From contig NZ_JAGGLM010000011.1 of NCBI RefSeq assembly GCF_017874415.1, positions 1 through 64,000 of the forward strand: a stretch of DNA of 64,000 nt. Direction: 5' to 3'. The translations under genes were made by a program, and so were the position numbers. Source of the stretch: Clostridium algifaecis. Lineage in GTDB: Bacteria; Bacillota; Clostridia; Clostridiales; Clostridiaceae. A model generated the notes under the pieces. That model saw only the letters and a list, made by a program, of their open reading frames with translations, made no database searches and was not told where the DNA came from. This document shows, in pieces, positions 1 to 8,453 of the stretch (positions are counted from its first letter, which is position 1; the number at the start of each line of letters is the position of its first letter).

Positions 1-403
1 AAGACCAACTGGTGTTATTCTACATTCGGACAGAGGGTCACAATATTGCTCAAATGATTACCAAAATTTAATAAATAAGTATGGATTTATATGCATGTCT
101 CGTAAAGGTAACTGCTGGGATAATGCTCCTATGGAATCATTCTGGGGTAAAATGAAATGTGAATGGCTTTATGGAAATCACTTTAAAACACGTGAAGAAG
201 CTCGTGCTGCTGTATTTGAATATGTTGAGATATTTTATAATAGGCAAAGAATACATGCTTCTAATGGTTATGTAACGCCTGAAAAATATTATAACAATTC
301 AAATAAAAAATCAAAAGCAGCATAAAAATTAAAAGATTATGATAATCTACGAAATAAAGAGATATTACGAGTTTAAGATGTCTATTTTATTGGGGAAAGG
401 TCA
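1..403 (+). mobile_element. Right end of an IS3-family (IS150-like) insertion sequence
   Basis: The window opens inside an IS3-type transposase gene that ends at 325. About 55 bp further on, at 379-403, the sequence reads TGTCTATTTTATTGGGG followed by AAAGGTCA, which resembles the terminal inverted repeat of IS150-group elements. I therefore place the right end near 403. The left end and any target duplication lie outside the window, so intactness cannot be judged. Confidence 0.7.
2..325 (+). CDS. IS3-family transposase OrfB, C-terminal part (cut by window edge)
   Basis: The open frame runs from base 2 to the stop at 325, giving 107 residues of the C-terminal part of an rve-type DDE integrase core. 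The HSDRGSQY segment carries the second catalytic Asp, and the catalytic Glu sits in NAPMESFWG, followed by the usual tail with FYNRQRIHASNGYVTPEKY. This is the classic IS3/IS150 OrfB signature. The first Asp and the N-terminal helix-turn-helix lie upstream of the window. An internal ATG at 95 exists, but the homologous frame clearly continues upstream of it, so 95 is not the true start. The enzyme would catalyse cut-out, paste-in transposition of the element. No frameshift is seen in the visible part. Confidence 0.9.
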   Translation, partial: RPTGVILHSDRGSQYCSNDYQNLINKYGFICMSRKGNCWDNAPMESFWGKMKCEWLYGNHFKTREEARAAVFEYVEIFYNRQRIHASNGYVTPEKYYNNSNKKSKAA

Positions 404-483
404 TTTTATTGAATTTAACTATATGATTAACGTTAAAAGACTCCAATGTTTTTTATCAAAAATAGTGTTGTTATTTTTACTCT

Positions 484-505
484 GTAACACAACCGTAACA
501 CAACC
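484..505. repeat. Tandem 11-bp repeat (2 x GTAACACAACC)
   Basis: GTAACACAACC occurs twice head to tail with an exact 11-bp period. It lies between the IS3 end and the tRNA-Leu gene. A second 11-bp tandem repeat of different sequence lies at 720-741. Tandem repeats of about 11 bp are typical of arm-type binding sites for tyrosine recombinases of Firmicute integrative elements. That function is an inference. Confidence 0.55.
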
Positions 506-719
506 TAAAGAAAAAAGTATAATATCATGAGGAAATAAGATGGACAAGCAATAACTTAAGTGTAGATATATAAATGATTATAAGATGATGTAAAAAATGG
601 TAAAACGAATTTCAATGAATCCAGAGGTCGTGGGTTGGGTACATCAATATGAAGGCTGCTACTATTTTGAATACTATAAAGCAGCAGAGTATAAAGTATT
701 AAAAAAGTTTAATTCGTAT

Positions 720-741
720 GTTAGCAAAATGTTAGCAAATA
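720..741. repeat. Tandem 11-bp repeat (GTTAGCAAAAT / GTTAGCAAATA), possible integrase arm site
   Basis: Two near-identical 11-mers sit head to tail, about 60 bp from the 3' end of tRNA-Leu. Position and period fit arm-type sites of a tRNA-targeting tyrosine integrase. No integrase gene is in the window. The rest of the 326-747 stretch holds no convincing gene. Confidence 0.5.
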
Positions 742-743
742 CC

Positions 744-782
744 TAAAAAGAGCACTCTGGAAACAAGTTCCAGAGTGCTCTT
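744..782 (-). terminator. Rho-independent terminator of tRNA-Leu
   Basis: A perfect 15-bp stem (arms 748-762 and 768-782) with a 5-nt loop is followed, on the minus strand, by a T-run (CTTTTTAGG). It lies just downstream of the 3' end of the minus-strand tRNA, so it terminates that transcript. Confidence 0.85.
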
Positions 783-797
783 AACAGTTGATATATC

Positions 798-884
798 TGG
801 TGCCGAAGGCGGGACTTGAACCCGCACGCTGTTACCAGCGACGGATTTTGAGTCCGTTGCGTCTGCCAATTTCACCACTTCGGC
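798..884 (-). tRNA. tRNA-Leu (anticodon CAA), CCA encoded
   Basis: Read on the minus strand, the gene folds into a full cloverleaf. The acceptor stem is GCCGAAG/CTTCGGC with discriminator A, and the anticodon arm is ACGGA-CTCAAAA-TCCGT, giving anticodon CAA, which reads UUG. There is a long variable arm (CGCTGG-TAA-CAGCG region) typical of a class II tRNA, and a T-arm with GGTTCAAGTC. The terminal CCA (798-800) is genomically encoded. Length is 87 nt. A strong terminator follows at 744-782. It is a stand-alone tRNA, and its 3' side is the accessory-looking stretch with the IS and arm-like repeats. Confidence 0.97.
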
Positions 885-960
885 AAGTAACAAAAATTAT
901 AATATCATAAATATTATTTTACGTCAAGTATTAGTTTCGAAATCTAAAATACTAAATAAA

Positions 961-1893
961 TTATTTGGAAATTATGCTATTTAAACTTTTTATATTTTGT
1001 TTAATTGTATTTTCATAACTATAATTGCCATTAAACATTTGAAGCTTAACTGGTTTAATTCCATAAGTTTTTAATATTTCAGAGTTTACATTTAACTCTG
1101 AATCATCAGTATATAAAAATACTATTTTATTATTTGAATTATTTTGATCTATTTCTTTCTTTATATCATCTGAAGAGAGAACATTATTAGAAGAAGCTAT
1201 ATCTAATAATTCAAGTTTACTATAATTCGTGAAATATTTCAGATTTTCATTTGATATTATAAATTTATAATCTGATAAACTCTCATCTATGGATTTTAAA
1301 TTACTCTCATAGCTTTGAAGATTTTTTAATTCACTGGAAAAAATTTTTTCGTAAAAGGATCTATTTTTAGGATCTTTGTCCTCAACTGCATTTTTTATAT
1401 TTACAAGCATTATTTTATAATTATCAATATCCATAAAATAATAAGGATTTTCATTTACTGTAATATTTTTGTACTTTAAAGGATGATTGTAAGCTAAAAG
1501 TTTTACACCCCTTGATGAATTAATTATTCCAACTTTGCTTTTATCAAGTTTATCTATGAAGTCATCTACCCAAATTTCAAAACTAGGACATACATATATG
1601 AACAAATCCTTTTTAGAAATATTATTTAAACTATCATATGTAAATTTAAAATTAATTTCGCTTTGCCTGTCCTTAAACATATAATTTATTGTATGTTTAT
1701 CTTTAACTATAGTTTTCACAATTGTATATAGTAATTTATCTGTAGTAACTATATCTAAATTAACATTGTTATTAACAGCAACATTATGTGTATTGCTTTT
1801 TTGATCTTTGTTTTTTGAAATACTATTACAAGCAGTAAGAACTATCAAGAGAATAAGCATGATTAAGCTTATGGACTTTTTCAAATTGGTCAC
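961..1893 (-). CDS. TroA/ZnuA-type substrate-binding lipoprotein, degenerate metal site
   Basis: This is a 310-residue secreted lipoprotein with a hydrophobic signal peptide and lipobox LTAC (Cys22). The body resembles zinc/manganese ABC-transporter binding proteins: a 'D-I-V-T-T' start, a NISKKDLFIYVCPSFEIWVDD segment split around the usual 'DL-F-Y-N-G-E-W' strand, and a C-terminal domain with FLYTDDSELN. In ZnuA/PsaA the segment before this strand carries a metal-binding His (H-x-Y/F-x-P-T). Here it reads FKFTYDSL, so that His is Phe, and no His-rich loop is present. No permease or ATPase gene is adjacent. It may have lost metal binding or bind another ligand. The family call is by pattern only. 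Confidence 0.6.
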   Translation of the reverse strand: MTNLKKSISLIMLILLIVLTACNSISKNKDQKSNTHNVAVNNNVNLDIVTTDKLLYTIVKTIVKDKHTINYMFKDRQSEINFKFTYDSLNNISKKDLFIYVCPSFEIWVDDFIDKLDKSKVGIINSSRGVKLLAYNHPLKYKNITVNENPYYFMDIDNYKIMLVNIKNAVEDKDPKNRSFYEKIFSSELKNLQSYESNLKSIDESLSDYKFIISNENLKYFTNYSKLELLDIASSNNVLSSDDIKKEIDQNNSNNKIVFLYTDDSELNVNSEILKTYGIKPVKLQMFNGNYSYENTIKQNIKSLNSIISK

Positions 1894-2037
1894 CTCTGCA
1901 CATGTTTGGATAACTAAAATATTTTTATATATTAAATATATTTTACATAATGTACTTTAACAATGCAAATAATATATGTTTTTTAATCCATTTTATTGTG
2001 ATAAAATTAATTATGCAAATATAAGAGAGGTATAAAG

Positions 2038-3309
2038 ATGAAGATTAGTATGGATAAGATAATAATGGCTATGTCCACTGCTCTTGATTTGGCTCAAATG
2101 AGTTCTAGAAATAGTGATAATGATAAACAGGATATGATTATAGAAAAAATAACTAATGTTGATTATTCTAATCATAAATATATGCACCACTCAAAAAGAA
2201 CTGCATATATTGCCCTTAGAATTGCCAATTATTTAAATTTAAATGAAGAAAATAAAAAAGAAATATATATATCTGCACTTCTTCATGATATAGGAGCAGC
2301 CAATTGCTTTAAGGAAAGTCATCATTCAACTACATTTATTAAACAACATTGTAAAATTGGAGCAAACATAATTAAGCCATTACCTAGATTCAAGAAAATA
2401 TCAAAAATACTGTTGTATCATCATGAAAATTTTAATGGCAGTGGTGCTATTGGAATAAAAGGCAGCAATATTCCGCTTGAAAGTCAAATAATTAGAATTT
2501 CTGATTTAATAGAGATTTTATATAAAGAAGATGAGCCTACATTTAAACAAAGAAAATATATTCAAGATTGGGTAAAGAAACAAATTGAAATTATATTTTC
2601 ACCCAAAATTGCAAATGCAGTTTTGGATATTTCGTCAAAGGATATATTTTGGTTTGATATTAATAATATATGTTTTACAGATGTAATTTTGGATAGAATA
2701 AAGCCTGAATTGAACATATATTTAAATTTGGATGAATTTCAGGTAATAGCAGAAATATTTGCGAATATTATAGATGATAAAAGTAAATTTACAGCTAGGC
2801 ATTCTAAAGGTATAGCAAATTTAGCATATGAAGTTTCCAAATATATAGGATTCAATGAGGAAAAATGTGTTAAAATGAGAATAGCCGGACTTCTTCATGA
2901 TATAGGTAAGCTTGCTATACCATTAAATATATTGGATAAAGATGGTCCTTTGAATAATGAAGAATTTGAAATTATAAAATCACATGTATACTATACTAAG
3001 ATAATATTGGATGAAATAGAAGACATAAATGATATAAGTACATGGGCATCTAATCATCATGAAAAGCTTAATGGACATGGGTATCCGGCAGGACTTACAG
3101 CCAAAGATTTATCGGAAGAATCTAGAATTCTAGGAGTATGTGATATATATCAGGCATTAACTGAGGATAGACCTTATAGAAGCGGTTTAGGAAGAGAAAA
3201 AAGCTTTGACATAATACAGGATATGGTAAACAGTGGTTTTGTATGTGAAAAAGCATTTTCTAATTTGAGAAATACATTAATTTCATCACATAAGTTCGAT
3301 GAAATTTAG
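2038..3309 (+). CDS. Tandem HD / HD-GYP domain protein (putative c-di-GMP phosphodiesterase)
   Basis: The 423-residue soluble protein holds two HD domains. The first (about residues 45-165) has HHSKR, ALLHDIG and a degenerate YHHENFNGSGAIG in place of the GYP signature. The second (about 240-400) has TARHSKG, GLLHDIGKL, SNHHEKLNGHGYP and the DIYQALTEDRPYR stretch, that is, all HD-GYP hallmarks. HD-GYP enzymes hydrolyse c-di-GMP (or other nucleotides), so the second domain is probably the active one. There is no signal peptide or membrane segment. The AGAGAGG ribosome site fits the ATG at 2038. The next gene, tsaE, starts 15 bp after the stop. Confidence 0.85.
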   Translation: MKISMDKIIMAMSTALDLAQMSSRNSDNDKQDMIIEKITNVDYSNHKYMHHSKRTAYIALRIANYLNLNEENKKEIYISALLHDIGAANCFKESHHSTTFIKQHCKIGANIIKPLPRFKKISKILLYHHENFNGSGAIGIKGSNIPLESQIIRISDLIEILYKEDEPTFKQRKYIQDWVKKQIEIIFSPKIANAVLDISSKDIFWFDINNICFTDVILDRIKPELNIYLNLDEFQVIAEIFANIIDDKSKFTARHSKGIANLAYEVSKYIGFNEEKCVKMRIAGLLHDIGKLAIPLNILDKDGPLNNEEFEIIKSHVYYTKIILDEIEDINDISTWASNHHEKLNGHGYPAGLTAKDLSEESRILGVCDIYQALTEDRPYRSGLGREKSFDIIQDMVNSGFVCEKAFSNLRNTLISSHKFDEI

Positions 3310-3324
3310 TTTGTGAGGTATAAT

Positions 3325-3780
3325 ATGGATTTTTTTGTAGATAGAGTAGAGGATACTATTTCATTGGGTAAAAGATTAGGAAAAATTTTAAAAGCTGGTG
3401 ATATAATATGTTTAAATGGAGACTTGGGAACAGGGAAAACTCATTTTGTAAAAGGATTGGCAGAAGGTCTTAACATAAAAGATCCTATAACAAGTCCAAC
3501 TTTTTCTATAGTAAATGAATATGAGGGGAGACTTAAATTATATCATTTTGATGTGTATAGAGTTAATGATCCTGATGAGATAGAAGCTATTGGCTTTGAT
3601 GAATATATTTTTAGTGATGCAGTTAGCGTTATAGAGTGGTCAAATTATATAAATGAATTAATACCGGAGGAATACATAGAGGTAAATATAGAAAAAGATA
3701 AATACGATAAACCAAATCACAGAAAAATAAGCATAAATTATCATGGAAGCAGATATGATTATATAAAGGAGTTAAAATAA
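3325..3780 (+). CDS. tsaE: tRNA threonylcarbamoyladenosine biosynthesis ATPase TsaE
   Basis: This is a 151-residue P-loop ATPase of the YjeE/TsaE family, which helps TsaB-TsaD install t6A at position 37 of ANN-decoding tRNAs. The Walker A box GDLGTGKT is at about residues 32-39, and the family segments SPTFSIVNEY, HFDVYR and the acidic IEWSNY Walker-B-like end are present. The frame could open at a GTG at 3313, but GTGAGG there is itself the ribosome site for ATG 3325, so 3325 is preferred. It is followed after 3 bp by tsaB. tsaD is 11 kb away at 14569. Confidence 0.92.
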   Translation: MDFFVDRVEDTISLGKRLGKILKAGDIICLNGDLGTGKTHFVKGLAEGLNIKDPITSPTFSIVNEYEGRLKLYHFDVYRVNDPDEIEAIGFDEYIFSDAVSVIEWSNYINELIPEEYIEVNIEKDKYDKPNHRKISINYHGSRYDYIKELK

Positions 3781-3783
3781 AAA

Positions 3784-4491
3784 ATGAAAATATTGAGTTT
3801 GGATTCTTCCACAGAATCTGCAACATGTGCAGTATTATCAGAAGAAAAATTATATGGAGAAATAACATTTAATTATAAAAAACAGCATTCTATAGTATTA
3901 ATGCCAATGATAGATAATCTTCTTAAAAATGTTAATATTGATATAAATTCATTAGATGGATTTGTAGTTTGCAAAGGACCTGGATCTTTTACAGGACTTA
4001 GAATTGGTGCGGCTGTTATAAAAGGTTTGAGTCAGGGAACAGGAAAACCTTTTGTGTCGGTATCATCTTTAGATAGTCTTGCGTATAATCTTGCATATAC
4101 TGAAGGAATTATATGTCCTATTCTGAATGCCCTGAGGGGTAATGTTTATACTGCCCTTTACAAATTCGAAAATTCTGATCTTAAGAGAACAAGTGAATAT
4201 ATGATAATATCTATGGAAGATTTAATAAAGAAATTAAATAAAATGAATCATCAAGTTTCGTTTGTTGGAGATGCAGTAAACATGTTTAAAGGCTATATTT
4301 TACAGAATGCAGCTAACAAAATTTCCTTTGCTCCGATTAATTTAAATATTGTAAGGGCTTCTTCATTAGGTGAAATTGGCCTTAAATTAATACAGGATAA
4401 TAAATGTGATAATTTATATACCTTTGCACCCTTCTATCTGAGAAAATCTCAAGCAGAAAGAGAATATGAAAAGAAAGCCAAGATGCAATGA
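3784..4491 (+). CDS. tsaB: t6A biosynthesis protein TsaB (YeaZ)
   Basis: The 235-residue ASKHA-fold protein is the TsaD partner in t6A synthesis. It shows MKILSLDSSTESATCAV at the N terminus, the conserved CKGPGSFTGLRIGA segment and LNALRGNVYTALY. TsaB lacks ATPase activity and scaffolds TsaD and TsaE. Spacing to tsaE is 3 bp. Its stop codon is 1 bp before the ATG I prefer for rimI, so the three genes form one operon with translational coupling. Confidence 0.93.
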   Translation: MKILSLDSSTESATCAVLSEEKLYGEITFNYKKQHSIVLMPMIDNLLKNVNIDINSLDGFVVCKGPGSFTGLRIGAAVIKGLSQGTGKPFVSVSSLDSLAYNLAYTEGIICPILNALRGNVYTALYKFENSDLKRTSEYMIISMEDLIKKLNKMNHQVSFVGDAVNMFKGYILQNAANKISFAPINLNIVRASSLGEIGLKLIQDNKCDNLYTFAPFYLRKSQAEREYEKKAKMQ

Positions 4492-4492
4492 A

Positions 4493-4945
4493 ATGGATGA
4501 TGTACATATAGTACCATTAAAATCAGAACATATTGATGATGTGATTTTGATAGATAGATTGTCTTTTCACACGCCATGGAGCAGAGAATCTCTGGTTCAG
4601 GAAATTTCAAAAAATAAATTTGCAAAATATGTAGCTGTAATAAAACATAATACTGTCATTGGATATGGTGGTATGTGGATTATAATTGATGAGGCTCATA
4701 TAACAAATATAGCGGTGCATCCTGAATACAGAGGTATTGGTGCAGGAAATTTAATTATGGAAGGGCTTATAAAAATATGCAAAAATAAAGGTGTAGGAGA
4801 TATGACCTTAGAAGTTAGAAAGTCCAATATAATAGCACAAAATCTATATAAAAAGTATGGGTTTATAGAAGAGGGCTTGAGAAAATCCTATTATGCCGAT
4901 AATAAGGAAGATGCTATAATAATGTGGAATCATAATGTTTTATAA
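4493..4945 (+). CDS. rimI: Ribosomal protein S18 alanine N-acetyltransferase RimI
   Basis: This is a 150-residue GNAT acetyltransferase. The acetyl-CoA loop is HPEYRGIGAGNLI, preceded by ITNIAVHPEYR and followed by LEVRKSNIIAQNLYKKYGF, which is the RimI pattern (RimI acetylates the N terminus of S18). It sits directly behind tsaB, as in many Firmicutes. The frame also offers an ATG at 4466 inside tsaB; 4493 gives the usual family length and N terminus and follows the tsaB stop by 1 bp. Neither start has a strong ribosome site. Confidence 0.9.
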   Translation: MDDVHIVPLKSEHIDDVILIDRLSFHTPWSRESLVQEISKNKFAKYVAVIKHNTVIGYGGMWIIIDEAHITNIAVHPEYRGIGAGNLIMEGLIKICKNKGVGDMTLEVRKSNIIAQNLYKKYGFIEEGLRKSYYADNKEDAIIMWNHNVL

Positions 4946-5035
4946 CAGCATTCTAGTATAAATAGAGGAAATAGAATTGTTTATGTAGAATATTTTAGAT
5001 ATGAAAATAATAGAAGATAGAAGGATGTGTTTTGT

Positions 5036-5449
5036 ATGACTAAGAAAAAAATATTAGTACCTTTAGATGAGACGGATAGGAGTATGCACTCCCTTGATTG
5101 TTTAAAAAAATTATTTAAAAAAGACGAAGTACAGGTAACTCTTATGCATGTTTCTGAAATAGTTATAGCAAATGATATGGTTATATCAAATGATGAAATA
5201 GTAAGGGCAAAGGAGAAGGGAGAGAATATTTTATCAAGGGCGGAAAAACAGCTTGAAGGATATGAAGTTGAAAAGTATTGTGCCTTTGGATATGCCTCTG
5301 ATGAAATACTTGCAAAATCAAAAGAGGATAAATTTGATGCAATAATCATGACAAAATCCAATAAAAAAGGCATAGCTAGAATGATTGGTTCTGTAACCAA
5401 TAAGGTTCTAAAAAATACACAAATTTTAGTTATGATTGTTCCTGAATAA
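5036..5449 (+). CDS. Universal stress protein (UspA family), copy 1
   Basis: The 137-residue single-domain UspA-like protein opens with KKKILVPLDETDRSMHSLDCL and has the FDAIIMTKSNKKGIARMIGSVTNKVL tail, which corresponds to the G-2x-G-9x-G-S/T nucleotide-binding signature in modified form (the first Gly is replaced). A GTG at 5027 lies directly against the AAGG ribosome site, so ATG 5036 is the better start. The next gene is a close paralogue, indicating a local duplication. Universal stress proteins bind ATP or AMP and assist survival; the specific role here is unknown. Confidence 0.85.
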   Translation: MTKKKILVPLDETDRSMHSLDCLKKLFKKDEVQVTLMHVSEIVIANDMVISNDEIVRAKEKGENILSRAEKQLEGYEVEKYCAFGYASDEILAKSKEDKFDAIIMTKSNKKGIARMIGSVTNKVLKNTQILVMIVPE

Positions 5450-5512
5450 AAAAGCTATTTTAATTTTAAAGGAATATTTTAAATATAATAATTTAAAAGG
5501 AAGATGTTGTGT

Positions 5513-5929
5513 ATGGAAAAGAAAAAAGTTTTAATACCTTTGGATGGAACAGATAGAAGTATGCACTCCATTGATTGTTTAAAAAAAATATTCAGCGAAA
5601 AAGATAATGTAAAAGTAACTCTTATGACCGTTTCTGAAATAGTTATAGCAAATGATATGGTTATATCGGATAGTGTAATAGAGAGGTCTGAAAAAGAGAG
5701 TAAGTATATTTTGGACAGGGCTGAAAAGGAAATTGAAGGGTATGAGGTTGAAAAATATTCTCCTTTTGGATATGCAGGAGATGAAATATTAAAAAAAGCA
5801 CAAAAAGATAAATTTGATGCAATAATTATGACAAAATCAACTAAAAAAGGCCTGATTAGGATGATCGGTTCTGTAACATCTAAAGTCGTAAAAAATTCAA
5901 AAGCCTTGGTATTAATTGTTCCAGAATAA
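5513..5929 (+). CDS. Universal stress protein (UspA family), copy 2
   Basis: This 138-residue paralogue of the gene just upstream is similar along its whole length, including the shared segment SEIVIANDMVIS. It has the same KKKVLIPLDGTDRSMHS start and TKKGLIRMIGSVTSKVV tail. A TTG at 5504 would give a longer form, but ATG 5513 aligns with the start of copy 1. The pair probably arose by tandem duplication. A strong hairpin terminator follows at 5954-5990. Confidence 0.85.
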   Translation: MEKKKVLIPLDGTDRSMHSIDCLKKIFSEKDNVKVTLMTVSEIVIANDMVISDSVIERSEKESKYILDRAEKEIEGYEVEKYSPFGYAGDEILKKAQKDKFDAIIMTKSTKKGLIRMIGSVTSKVVKNSKALVLIVPE

Positions 5930-5953
5930 AAAATAATAAAAATTGTAAATTTA

Positions 5954-5990
5954 AATAGTCATAATGTTTTTTAACATTATGACTATTTTT
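5954..5990 (+). terminator. Rho-independent terminator after the usp pair
   Basis: Perfect 15-bp inverted repeat (arms 5954-5968 and 5973-5987, AATAGTCATAATGTT and its complement) with a 4-nt loop and a T-run. Confidence 0.9.
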
Positions 5991-6011
5991 GTATATGTTA
6001 AGGTGAAAATT

Positions 6012-6020
6012 TGCTATAAT
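6012..6020 (+). promoter_or_regulatory. Extended -10 promoter of the fhs operon
   Basis: TGCTATAAT is an extended -10 element, about 80 bp ahead of fhs and just after the usp terminator. The -35 region is poor, as is usual for extended -10 promoters. Confidence 0.55.
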
Positions 6021-6097
6021 ATAAGTACTATTATATAAATTTAATTTAGTATAAAAATTTTAATAAATATATAAATTATACATATGGAGGTAATAAA

Positions 6098-7774
6098 ATG
6101 ACTTTTAAATCAGACATAGAAATAGCTCAAAATTGTAAAATGCAAAAAATAACAAACATTGCGGAAAAAATGAATATCCCAGAGGAAAATGTAGAATTAT
6201 ACGGAAAATATAAGGCTAAAATAGACTACAATGTTTTAAAGAAATCAAAGGGCAAAAATGGAAAATTAATATTATGTACAGCAATAAATCCAACTCCTGC
6301 TGGAGAAGGTAAAACTACAACTTCAATAGGTCTTGCAGATGCACTGTCAAGGCTTGGAAAATCAACAGTTGTTGCTTTAAGAGAGCCATCTATGGGACCT
6401 GTATTTGGTATTAAAGGTGGAGCAGCAGGTGGTGGATATGCACAGGTTGTACCTATGGAAGATATAAATTTACATTTCACAGGTGATATACATGCGTTAA
6501 CTGCTGCAAATAATTTACTTGCAGCTATGATAGATAATCACATTCAACATGGAAATTCACTTGACATAGATCCAAGGAGAATTACATGGAGAAGATGTGT
6601 GGACATGAATGATAGACAGCTGAGATTTGTAGTAGATGGATTGGGAGGAAAAGTAAATGGTACACCAAGGGAAGATGGATTTGATATAACAGTAGCTTCT
6701 GAAATAATGGCAATATTTTGCCTTGCAAATAACATAAAAGATTTAAAAGAGAGAATTGCAAAGATAGTTATAGGTTATAACAGAAACGGAGATCCTGTAA
6801 CTGCTCATGACATAAAAGCAGAAGGTGCTATGGCTGCACTCTTAAAGGATGCATTAAAACCAAATTTGGTTCAGACTTTAGAGGGAACTCCTGCATTTAT
6901 ACATGGCGGACCTTTTGCAAATATTGCCCATGGTTGTAATTCCATAATGGCTACTAAAATGGCAAAGCATTTTGGAGATTATGCAGTTACAGAGGCAGGT
7001 TTTGGTGCTGACCTCGGAGCTGAAAAGTTTATTGACATTAAATGCAGAATGTCAGGCTTAAGACCAGATGCAGTTGTAATAGTAGCTACAATAAGGGCAC
7101 TTAAATATAATGGCGGAGTAGAAAAGTCTAATCTTGGAGAAGAAAATTTGGAAGCACTTAAAAATGGAATACCTAACTTGTTGAAACATGTAGAAAATAT
7201 AACAAAGGTATTTAAGCTGCCAGCTGTAGTGGCATTAAATAGATTCCCTACGGATACAGAAGCTGAGCTTAAATTGGTAGAGGAAGAATGCGCAAGACTT
7301 GGAGTAAATGTTAAGCTTTCAGAGGTTTGGGCAAAAGGCGGCGAAGGTGGAATAGAACTTGCAAAAGAAGTTCTTAGAATTATAGATGAGGAAGAAAATA
7401 ATTTTGAATTTGCATATGATGTTAATCTGCCTATTAAGGAAAAAATAAAAACTATAGCCAGAAAAATATATGGGGCTAAAGATGTTAATTTTACAAAAGA
7501 AGCAAACAAGGAAATTAAAAATTTAGAAAAATTGGGATTTGATAAAACTCCGGTTTGTATAGCAAAAACTCAGTATTCATTGACTGATGATCCTTCAAAA
7601 CTTGGCAGACCAGAGGATTTTACAATTACAGTAAGACAAATTTCTATTTCTGCAGGAGCAGGCTTCTTAGTTGCTATGACAGGTTCTATAATGAAAATGC
7701 CTGGACTTCCTAAAGTTCCATCAGCGGAGAAAATAGATGTAGATGAAAACGGAGTAATAAGTGGGTTATTTTAG
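6098..7774 (+). CDS. fhs: Formate--tetrahydrofolate ligase
   Basis: This 558-residue enzyme makes 10-formyl-THF from formate, ATP and THF. The P-loop is [19 protein letters not shown] at about residues 67-85, followed by [22 protein letters not shown] and HFTGDIHA, all family hallmarks, and a complete C terminus ([15 protein letters not shown]). Length matches the family. The gene starts behind a GGAGG site and heads the fhs-fchA-folD operon, which connects formate to methylene-THF. No metF/metV or acs genes follow here, so the operon alone does not show a Wood-Ljungdahl pathway. It can equally serve purine and serine/glycine metabolism. Confidence 0.98.
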   Translation: MTFKSDIEIAQNCKMQKITNIAEKMNIPEENVELYGKYKAKIDYNVLKKSKGKNGKLILCTAINPTPAGEGKTTTSIGLADALSRLGKSTVVALREPSMGPVFGIKGGAAGGGYAQVVPMEDINLHFTGDIHALTAANNLLAAMIDNHIQHGNSLDIDPRRITWRRCVDMNDRQLRFVVDGLGGKVNGTPREDGFDITVASEIMAIFCLANNIKDLKERIAKIVIGYNRNGDPVTAHDIKAEGAMAALLKDALKPNLVQTLEGTPAFIHGGPFANIAHGCNSIMATKMAKHFGDYAVTEAGFGADLGAEKFIDIKCRMSGLRPDAVVIVATIRALKYNGGVEKSNLGEENLEALKNGIPNLLKHVENITKVFKLPAVVALNRFPTDTEAELKLVEEECARLGVNVKLSEVWAKGGEGGIELAKEVLRIIDEEENNFEFAYDVNLPIKEKIKTIARKIYGAKDVNFTKEANKEIKNLEKLGFDKTPVCIAKTQYSLTDDPSKLGRPEDFTITVRQISISAGAGFLVAMTGSIMKMPGLPKVPSAEKIDVDENGVISGLF

Positions 7775-7802
7775 TATATAAATCTAGTTTGGAGGGAACA
7801 AC

Positions 7803-8435
7803 ATGAAGATTGTAGATAATCCATGCAGTGATTTCATAGAAGAACTTTCTTCTAAAGCATCTGTACCAGGCGGCGGTGGAGCAGCAGCATTAGATGGAGC
7901 TATGGGAGCAGCTCTCCTAAGTATGGTATGTAATTTGACTCTTGGTAAGAAAAAATACGCACAATATACAGAAAAATTAACTGATATATTAAATAATGCA
8001 GGGAAATTAAAGGAAGAATTTTTGAATATGGTGGATGAAGATGCAGAAAATTTTCTTCCACTTTCAAAGGCTTATGGAATGCCCAAAAATACTGAAGAGG
8101 AAAGACTAAAAAAAGAAGAAGTACTTGACAAATGTTTAAAAGCAGCTTGCAGTGTACCTATAAAAGTGGTTAAAAAGGCTTATGATACAATTTTGCTTCA
8201 TGAGGCAGTAGTGGATAATTGTTCAGAACTTGTATTAAGTGATATAGGAGTTGGGGTTCAGTGCTTGAAATCAGCACTCGCAGGCGGCTATCTTAATATT
8301 ATTATAAATATTAAATATATAAAAGATTGTGAGTATACAGATATGGTAAAAAGTGAAGTACTGCCTTTAGTTGAAAAAGGATCTGAAATTGCAGAAAAAG
8401 TTTATAAAAGGGTAGTAGAAAAACTTTCTAAATAA
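7803..8435 (+). CDS. fchA: Methenyltetrahydrofolate cyclohydrolase FchA (FTCD_C family)
   Basis: The 210-residue protein of the formiminotransferase-cyclodeaminase C-terminal family shows FIEELSSKASVPGGGGAAAL near the N terminus and the helical continuation MGAALLSMVCNLTLGKKKY. It interconverts 10-formyl-THF and 5,10-methenyl-THF. It lies 28 bp after fhs and 18 bp before folD. Because the FolD in this operon lacks the usual cyclohydrolase Lys, FchA probably supplies this step alone. Confidence 0.9.
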   Translation: MKIVDNPCSDFIEELSSKASVPGGGGAAALDGAMGAALLSMVCNLTLGKKKYAQYTEKLTDILNNAGKLKEEFLNMVDEDAENFLPLSKAYGMPKNTEEERLKKEEVLDKCLKAACSVPIKVVKKAYDTILLHEAVVDNCSELVLSDIGVGVQCLKSALAGGYLNIIINIKYIKDCEYTDMVKSEVLPLVEKGSEIAEKVYKRVVEKLSK

Positions 8436-8453
8436 AAAGGAGACTGTACTATA

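Noticed and set aside
339-530. A 63-codon open frame after the IS3 transposase
   Set aside because: It crosses the likely IS right end and a tandem repeat, has no ribosome site and no recognisable domain. Probably chance.
597-746. A 49-codon frame ending in the arm-like repeat (MVKRISMNPEVV...)
   Set aside because: No Shine-Dalgarno sequence, no family recognised, and its end overlaps the repeat and the terminator of tRNA-Leu. Could be a gene remnant but cannot be supported.
5954-5990. Long palindrome before fhs as an operator
   Set aside because: It is followed by a T-run and lies right after the usp genes, so a terminator is the simpler reading.
6979-7509. A 176-codon minus-strand frame inside fhs
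   Set aside because: Antisense shadow of fhs without ribosome site or domain.
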